Assembly (NCBI RefSeq): GCF_043195195.1
Contig: NZ_JBAFWT010000005.1
Coordinates: 62,001 to 126,000 of the forward strand
Origin: NCEH01 sp043195195
GTDB lineage: Bacteria > Pseudomonadota > Alphaproteobacteria > Rhizobiales > Xanthobacteraceae
Direction: 5' to 3'
Length of the DNA stretch: 64,000 nucleotides
Part shown: in pieces, positions 60,068-64,000 of the stretch
Position numbering within the stretch: the first letter of the stretch is position 1
How the letters are laid out: every line of letters begins with the position of its first letter
Translations under genes and position numbers: made by a program
The notes under the pieces: model-generated
What the model saw: the letters and a program-made list of their open reading frames with translations, nothing else
What the model was told of the DNA's origin: nothing
The model's database searches: none

Positions 60068-61465
60068 TCAGGCCTTCGCGGCTTCCGCCTGAAGGCGCTT
60101 GAGCCAGCGCTTGGCCTGCGCGCGCACCCGGCTCGGCGCGGTGCCGCCGTAGGATACGCGGCTCTGCACGGAGCGGGTCACGGACAATACGCTGAATACA
60201 TCCTGCGTGATGCGGTCATCCACGCTCTGCATGTCCTCCAGCGAAAGCCGGTGCAGGCCGATGCCGCGATCGGATGCCAGCGCGACGATGCGCCCGGTCA
60301 CATGATGCGCCTCGCGGAACGGCATTCCGGCCGCCCGCACCAGCCAGTCGGCAAGATCGGTGGCGGTGGAATAGCCCTGCCCGGCGGCGGTCTTCATGCG
60401 CGCGGTGTCGGGCTCGATGTCGCGGACCATGCCGGCGGTGGCGGCGATCACCAGGGACAGCGCCGAGAAGGCGTCGAAGGCGCCTTCCTTGTCTTCCTGC
60501 ATGTCTTTGGCATAAGCCAGCGGCAGGCCCTTCATCACCACCAGCAGCCCGGTCAGGGCGCCGATGATGCGGCCCGCCTTGGCGCGCACCAGTTCGGCGG
60601 CATCCGGATTGCGCTTCTGCGGCATGATGGAGGAGCCGGTGGTGAACTTGTCGGAGAGCTTGATCAGCGAGAAGGCGGGCGAGGTCCAGATCACCACTTC
60701 TTCGGCGAAGCGCGAGAGATGCACGGCGCAGATGGCGGCAGCCGAGAGCGTCTCCAGCACAAAATCGCGATCCGACACCGCATCGAGGGAATTCGCCGTC
60801 GGCCGGTCAAAGCCGAGCGCCTTTGCGGTGGCGTCGCGATCGATAGGGAAGGAGGTGCCGGCGAGCGCCGCCGAACCGAGCGGGGATTCGTTGAGCCGCA
60901 CCCGCGCATCGCGCATCCGCCCGCGATCCCGGCCGAGCATCTCCACATAGGCCATCAGATGGTGGCCGTAGGTGACCGGCTGGGCGGTCTGCAGATGGGT
61001 AAATCCGGGCATGACGGTGGCCGCATGGGCCAGCGCCTTTTCCGAAAGCGCCAATTGCAGGTCCGCCATCTGCGCGTCGAGCGCGTCCACCGTGTCGCGC
61101 ACATAGAGGCGGAAGTCGGTGGCGACCTGATCGTTGCGCGAGCGGGCGGTGTGCAGGCGGCCGGCGCTCGGCCCGATCATGTCGGCGAGGCGCTGCTCCA
61201 CATTCATATGGATGTCTTCCAGATCGCGCCGGAAGGTGAATTTGCCCGCTTCGATCTCTGACAGGATCGTGTCTAGACCGGCCTGGATCTTCTCGACATC
61301 CTCCCCCGCGACGATGCCCTGCGTCGCCAGCATAGCTGCATGGGCCTTGGATCCGGCGATATCCTGGGCGTAAAGACGCTGGTCGAAGCCGATGGAGGCG
61401 TTGATTTCCTCCATGATCGCATCGGGGCCCGTGGAGAATCGCCCGCCCCACATCTTGTTGCTCAT
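60068..61465 (-). CDS. argH: Argininosuccinate lyase
   Basis: A 465-residue fumarase-superfamily lyase. The N-terminus MWGGRFSTGPDAIMEEINAS, the block HTARSRNDQVATDFRLYVRD, TVMPGFTHLQTAQPVTYGHH and the signature GSSIMPQKRNPD with its catalytic Ser loop are all present. It splits argininosuccinate to arginine and fumarate. The ATG at 61465 follows AGGAGAT. Its start is only 15 bp from the divergent tlpA start. Confidence 0.97.
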   Translation of the reverse strand: MSNKMWGGRFSTGPDAIMEEINASIGFDQRLYAQDIAGSKAHAAMLATQGIVAGEDVEKIQAGLDTILSEIEAGKFTFRRDLEDIHMNVEQRLADMIGPSAGRLHTARSRNDQVATDFRLYVRDTVDALDAQMADLQLALSEKALAHAATVMPGFTHLQTAQPVTYGHHLMAYVEMLGRDRGRMRDARVRLNESPLGSAALAGTSFPIDRDATAKALGFDRPTANSLDAVSDRDFVLETLSAAAICAVHLSRFAEEVVIWTSPAFSLIKLSDKFTTGSSIMPQKRNPDAAELVRAKAGRIIGALTGLLVVMKGLPLAYAKDMQEDKEGAFDAFSALSLVIAATAGMVRDIEPDTARMKTAAGQGYSTATDLADWLVRAAGMPFREAHHVTGRIVALASDRGIGLHRLSLEDMQSVDDRITQDVFSVLSVTRSVQSRVSYGGTAPSRVRAQAKRWLKRLQAEAAKA

Positions 61466-61480
61466 GACGGATCTCCTGTG

Positions 61481-62254
61481 ATGACCGAGCCGACCTTGCC
61501 GCCCTCGCCCGCCGAACATCGCGCCGCGCCCGCCGGTGGCGGCAAAGGGCGCGTGCTGGCTGTGGTGGCAGGGGCGGCGCTTGCTGGCGCCGTGGTCGGC
61601 GCGCTCGCCCTATACGGGATGAATGCCCTTCCCGGCAATGCGCCCGCGCCATCGACTGCGGCGTCAACGCCGAATGCGCCGGCCGCACCCGTGGCCGAGA
61701 GCACCAGTTCCGCCCGCGACCCCGCCTGCGCCCCGGCGGTGGAGGCGGCGAAGCGCCTTGCGCCGCTCGCCAAGGGCGAAATCGCCGCCTTCACGCTCGC
61801 CACCGAACCGCGCCGTCTGCCGCCGCTCTCCTTTGCCGACGGCACCGGCGCGCCGAAAACGCTGGCGGACTTCAAGGGCAAGCTGCTGCTGGTCAATCTG
61901 TGGGCCACGTGGTGCGTGCCCTGCCGTAAGGAAATGCCGGCCCTCGACCGGCTGGAGCAGACCCTCGGCGGCGACACATTCCAGGTGGTGGCGATCAACC
62001 TGGACACCCGCGACGCGGAAAAGCCGAAGGCGTTCCTGAAGGAGATCGGCATCTCCAACCTCGCCTTCTACGCCGATTCCGGCACCAAGACCTTCCAGGC
62101 CCTGCGCGCGGTGGGGCGTGGCTTCGGCTTGCCCACCACCTTGCTGGTGGATGCCCAGGGCTGCGAGCTCGGCTATCTCGCCGGGCCGGCCGAATGGGCG
62201 AGCGAAGATGCCCAGCGCCTCATCAAAGCCGCGGTGAGCGGCGGACAGGGCTGA
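61481..62254 (+). CDS. tlpA: Membrane-anchored thioredoxin-like protein TlpA
   Basis: A 257-residue protein with one N-terminal membrane anchor (VLAVVAGAALAGAVVGALAL, residues 25-44), a Pro/Ala linker, and a periplasmic thioredoxin fold with the redox site WATWCVPCRKEMPALD. The cis-Pro loop is FGLPTTLLVD. Rhizobial TlpA reduces cytochrome oxidase and its copper chaperones during maturation. A divergent tlpA/argH layout is familiar in the order. The ATG at 61481 has no Shine-Dalgarno sequence; the 15-bp space to argH holds the argH ribosome site. Confidence 0.93.
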   Translation: MTEPTLPPSPAEHRAAPAGGGKGRVLAVVAGAALAGAVVGALALYGMNALPGNAPAPSTAASTPNAPAAPVAESTSSARDPACAPAVEAAKRLAPLAKGEIAAFTLATEPRRLPPLSFADGTGAPKTLADFKGKLLLVNLWATWCVPCRKEMPALDRLEQTLGGDTFQVVAINLDTRDAEKPKAFLKEIGISNLAFYADSGTKTFQALRAVGRGFGLPTTLLVDAQGCELGYLAGPAEWASEDAQRLIKAAVSGGQG

Positions 62255-62316
62255 AATTCAGGCAGACGGGGGGAAACCGGAAGGTCCAAAGCAGCCCGCC
62301 CCTCGTACGTGAACAT

Positions 62317-63510
62317 TCAAACCCCCAGCAGCAGCTTCATCGCCCGCATGCCGACAGACGTGGCGGCTGGCCCGTTGCAGAGCGCGAACACTCCGTGAGG
62401 CGACGGCCTGCCCGTGCCCTGCCAGGCCGAAAATCCCATCCACGAGGTGAAGCCAGCCACTCCGCCGTTCTTGTTGAGAATGGTGACGCGGCCCTGCGGA
62501 GTCTGCACCGAAGCGCGGAACCAACCGTAGCCGGTGTGCGGCGCATTGCCGGTGCCGCAGGCGGGCGCAGAGAAATCGGCACCCTGCTGGTACGCCAAGG
62601 CGGGATCGGTAAGGCCACCCGGGGCAAGGCCCATGTTCAGCCTGAGATAGGCCAGCATGTCGGCGCCGGTGCTGACCACGCCGCCAGCCCCCACCGCCGC
62701 CGGATGCGTCGGCCGATACGGCGCCTCGCGCGGCAACGCCTGCCATTGGCGGGTGTAGCCGACCGGAAGACGCGCCTTCATACCCGGCCGGAACCATCCG
62801 GTATCGACGGCACCGAAGCTGGCGCAATAATCCCCGAGGCGGCGGTCGTAGCGTTCCGCATAGCCGGCCGCGTCGGTCCCGGCGATCCCTATCCCCGCCA
62901 TGGCGAGCAGGGCCCAGCCGAGGTTGGAATAGGCATAGCAATCCCCCTGCTCCATGGGCGGCGTATAGCGCGAGAGGAAATCGAACAGGGTCTGGAAACC
63001 GGCCATGATGCGGGGCGGATAAGCGCCGCCCTGGTTGTCCTGCGGCAGACCGGGCCGGTAGGTGGCGAGATTGACCAGCCTCAGCCCCTCGACCGCCCGC
63101 GACAGCCGCGCGCTGCCGCCGAGCCAGGTTCCGAGCGTGCCTTCGAACGGCCCGTGGCGCTTGTAATGCAGGCTAGAGGTGAAGACCTTGGAGATGGAGC
63201 CGATCTCGAACGGAGTCTTGCCGTCGAGCACGAGGTCACGGCCGAGGGGATTGGTCAGCCCCTCGCCGCCGGCGAACAGCAGCCGGCCCTCGCCCCGCGG
63301 CCCCACCACCCCGAGCACCAGGGCGAGGTGAGCGCCGCGTTGCACCCGCGCGCGGGTGCATTCGGCGTCGATCAGGGCCTGAAGAGGGTCCGTGCCACCA
63401 TCCGTGGAACCGGCCCCCAGAACCTCAGGGCGGATGGGCTGCGCCCAGACGCCAGATGTCGCCAGGCTCGAAACCAGCCCGCCCATCACAACCGCGCGCC
63501 GTGTCAGCAT
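62317..63510 (-). CDS. Secreted serine beta-lactamase-like hydrolase (class C / esterase type)
   Basis: A 397-residue protein. An N-terminal TRRAVVMGG with a hydrophobic stretch ending near WAQ suggests a Tat or Sec signal peptide. Active-site motifs are Ser105-x-x-Lys108 (SISK), Tyr194-Ser-Asn196, and KNGG in place of the KTG box. The layout is that of AmpC-type beta-lactamases, which also includes esterases and peptidases. The Gly in KNGG is a known variant, so resistance cannot be inferred. It stands alone, convergent with tlpA. The 158-bp gap upstream shows no clear promoter. Confidence 0.9.
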   Translation of the reverse strand: MLTRRAVVMGGLVSSLATSGVWAQPIRPEVLGAGSTDGGTDPLQALIDAECTRARVQRGAHLALVLGVVGPRGEGRLLFAGGEGLTNPLGRDLVLDGKTPFEIGSISKVFTSSLHYKRHGPFEGTLGTWLGGSARLSRAVEGLRLVNLATYRPGLPQDNQGGAYPPRIMAGFQTLFDFLSRYTPPMEQGDCYAYSNLGWALLAMAGIGIAGTDAAGYAERYDRRLGDYCASFGAVDTGWFRPGMKARLPVGYTRQWQALPREAPYRPTHPAAVGAGGVVSTGADMLAYLRLNMGLAPGGLTDPALAYQQGADFSAPACGTGNAPHTGYGWFRASVQTPQGRVTILNKNGGVAGFTSWMGFSAWQGTGRPSPHGVFALCNGPAATSVGMRAMKLLLGV

Positions 63511-63668
63511 CCATGGCCCCCGCAGATCTCACCCAGGCATAGCCCGGTTTGCGGCGAGATCAGGGAAAATGGCGTGCGAACACGAAAACGGGAACGCCCG
63601 CTCGCGGTCAGGGGCAGGACTTCAAGCCGATCATGCCCGGGTCGGGAGAACCGGTCGCCGGTCCCGCC

Positions 63669-64000
63669 TCAGCGGGTGGGAACCGGCTTCTCTCCGCGAT
63701 AATCGTAGAAGCCGCGCTGGGTCTTGCGGCCGAGCCAGCCGGCTTCGACATATTTCACCAGCAGCGGGCAAGGGCGATATTTGCTGTCGGCAAGGCCCTC
63801 GTGCAGCACCTGCATGATGGCAAGGCAGGTGTCGAGGCCGATGAAATCCGCCAACTGCAACGGGCCCATGGGATGGTTGGCGCCGAGCTTCATGGCCCGG
63901 TCAATGGCGTCCACCGAGCCGACGCCCTCATAGAGGGTATAGATCGCCTCGTTGATCATGGGCAGCAGGATGCGGTTGACGATGAAGGCAGGGAAATCCT
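63669..64000 (-). CDS. 3-hydroxyacyl-CoA dehydrogenase, C-terminal part (start outside window)
   Basis: The frame enters from the right edge and stops at 63669; about 109 residues are seen. The sequence FPAFIVNRILLPMINEAIYT, then HPMGPLQLADFIGLDTCLAI, then KYRPCPLLVKYVEAGWLGRK and GFYDYRG is the C-terminal domain of 3-hydroxybutyryl-CoA dehydrogenase (HbdA/PaaH type). It would act in butanoyl-CoA or polyhydroxybutyrate metabolism. The N-terminal NAD domain is beyond the window. Confidence 0.92.
   Translation of the reverse strand, partial: DFPAFIVNRILLPMINEAIYTLYEGVGSVDAIDRAMKLGANHPMGPLQLADFIGLDTCLAIMQVLHEGLADSKYRPCPLLVKYVEAGWLGRKTQRGFYDYRGEKPVPTR

Overview
The window is GC-rich, densely coded chromosomal DNA from an alphaproteobacterium, most likely of the order Hyphomicrobiales (Rhizobiales). 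The evidence is the imp-type type VI secretion (T6SS) gene order, the tlpA / argH-lptM-lysA arrangement, BluB, a Zur/Fur regulator, 3-hydroxybutyrate dehydrogenase beside a patatin, and clustered G+C-rich palindromic intergenic repeats. The genus cannot be fixed from the sequence. Two perfect 16-bp parS palindromes (26698 and 56823) suggest a chromosomal region not far from the replication origin. No tRNA, rRNA, CRISPR, IS element, integrase or prophage gene was seen.

Region 1 (1-23564, all minus strand) is one T6SS cluster. In transcription order it holds clpV, a PAAR protein, a zinc-ribbon methyltransferase, hcp, an unrecognised 669-residue candidate effector, a second hcp, vgrG, a small T6SS-associated protein, fha, tssK, tssL with an OmpA-like domain, tssM, tssA, tssB, tssC, a second tssC-like gene and tagJ/impE, which runs off the left edge. 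The hcp copies encode identical proteins, differ at two synonymous bases in 477, and bracket the candidate effector. tssE, tssF, tssG and tssJ are not in the window.

Region 2 (23878-32950) is metabolic and regulatory: an LprI-like secreted protein, a class I aminotransferase, a DJ-1/PfpI protein, a 1.1-kb intergenic region with parS and repeats, a malate/lactate-type dehydrogenase, a creatininase-family hydrolase, a MarR regulator, an SDR oxidoreductase, an EamA transporter and a class I glutamine amidotransferase.

Region 3 (32991-39227) is a leucine/isovalerate degradation operon: both methylcrotonyl-CoA carboxylase subunits, methylglutaconyl-CoA hydratase and HMG-CoA lyase, with a TetR regulator upstream. 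A 19-bp motif occurs before both the operon and the regulator gene.

Region 4 (39506-49951) is an ABC uptake locus of the branched-chain amino acid type (livG, an acyl-CoA synthetase, livH, livM, a substrate-binding protein, livF, a PaaK-like protein). Divergent to it lies the most unusual gene in the window: an IclR-type DNA-binding domain fused to an acyl-CoA-synthetase-like domain that has lost its phosphate loop and C-terminal catalytic subdomain. Two matching palindromes lie between the divergent genes. One covers the fusion gene's start codon, and the other sits just after a good promoter for the transporter. The fusion may be a one-component sensor that uses a dead acyl-CoA synthetase as its ligand domain.

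Region 5 (49985-64000) is mostly housekeeping: a YceI protein, an SbmA-like membrane domain, ispG, a Zur-type regulator, 3-hydroxybutyrate dehydrogenase, a patatin, the second parS, lysA, an LptM-like lipoprotein, bluB, argH, tlpA, a serine-beta-lactamase-like protein and the end of a 3-hydroxyacyl-CoA dehydrogenase gene.
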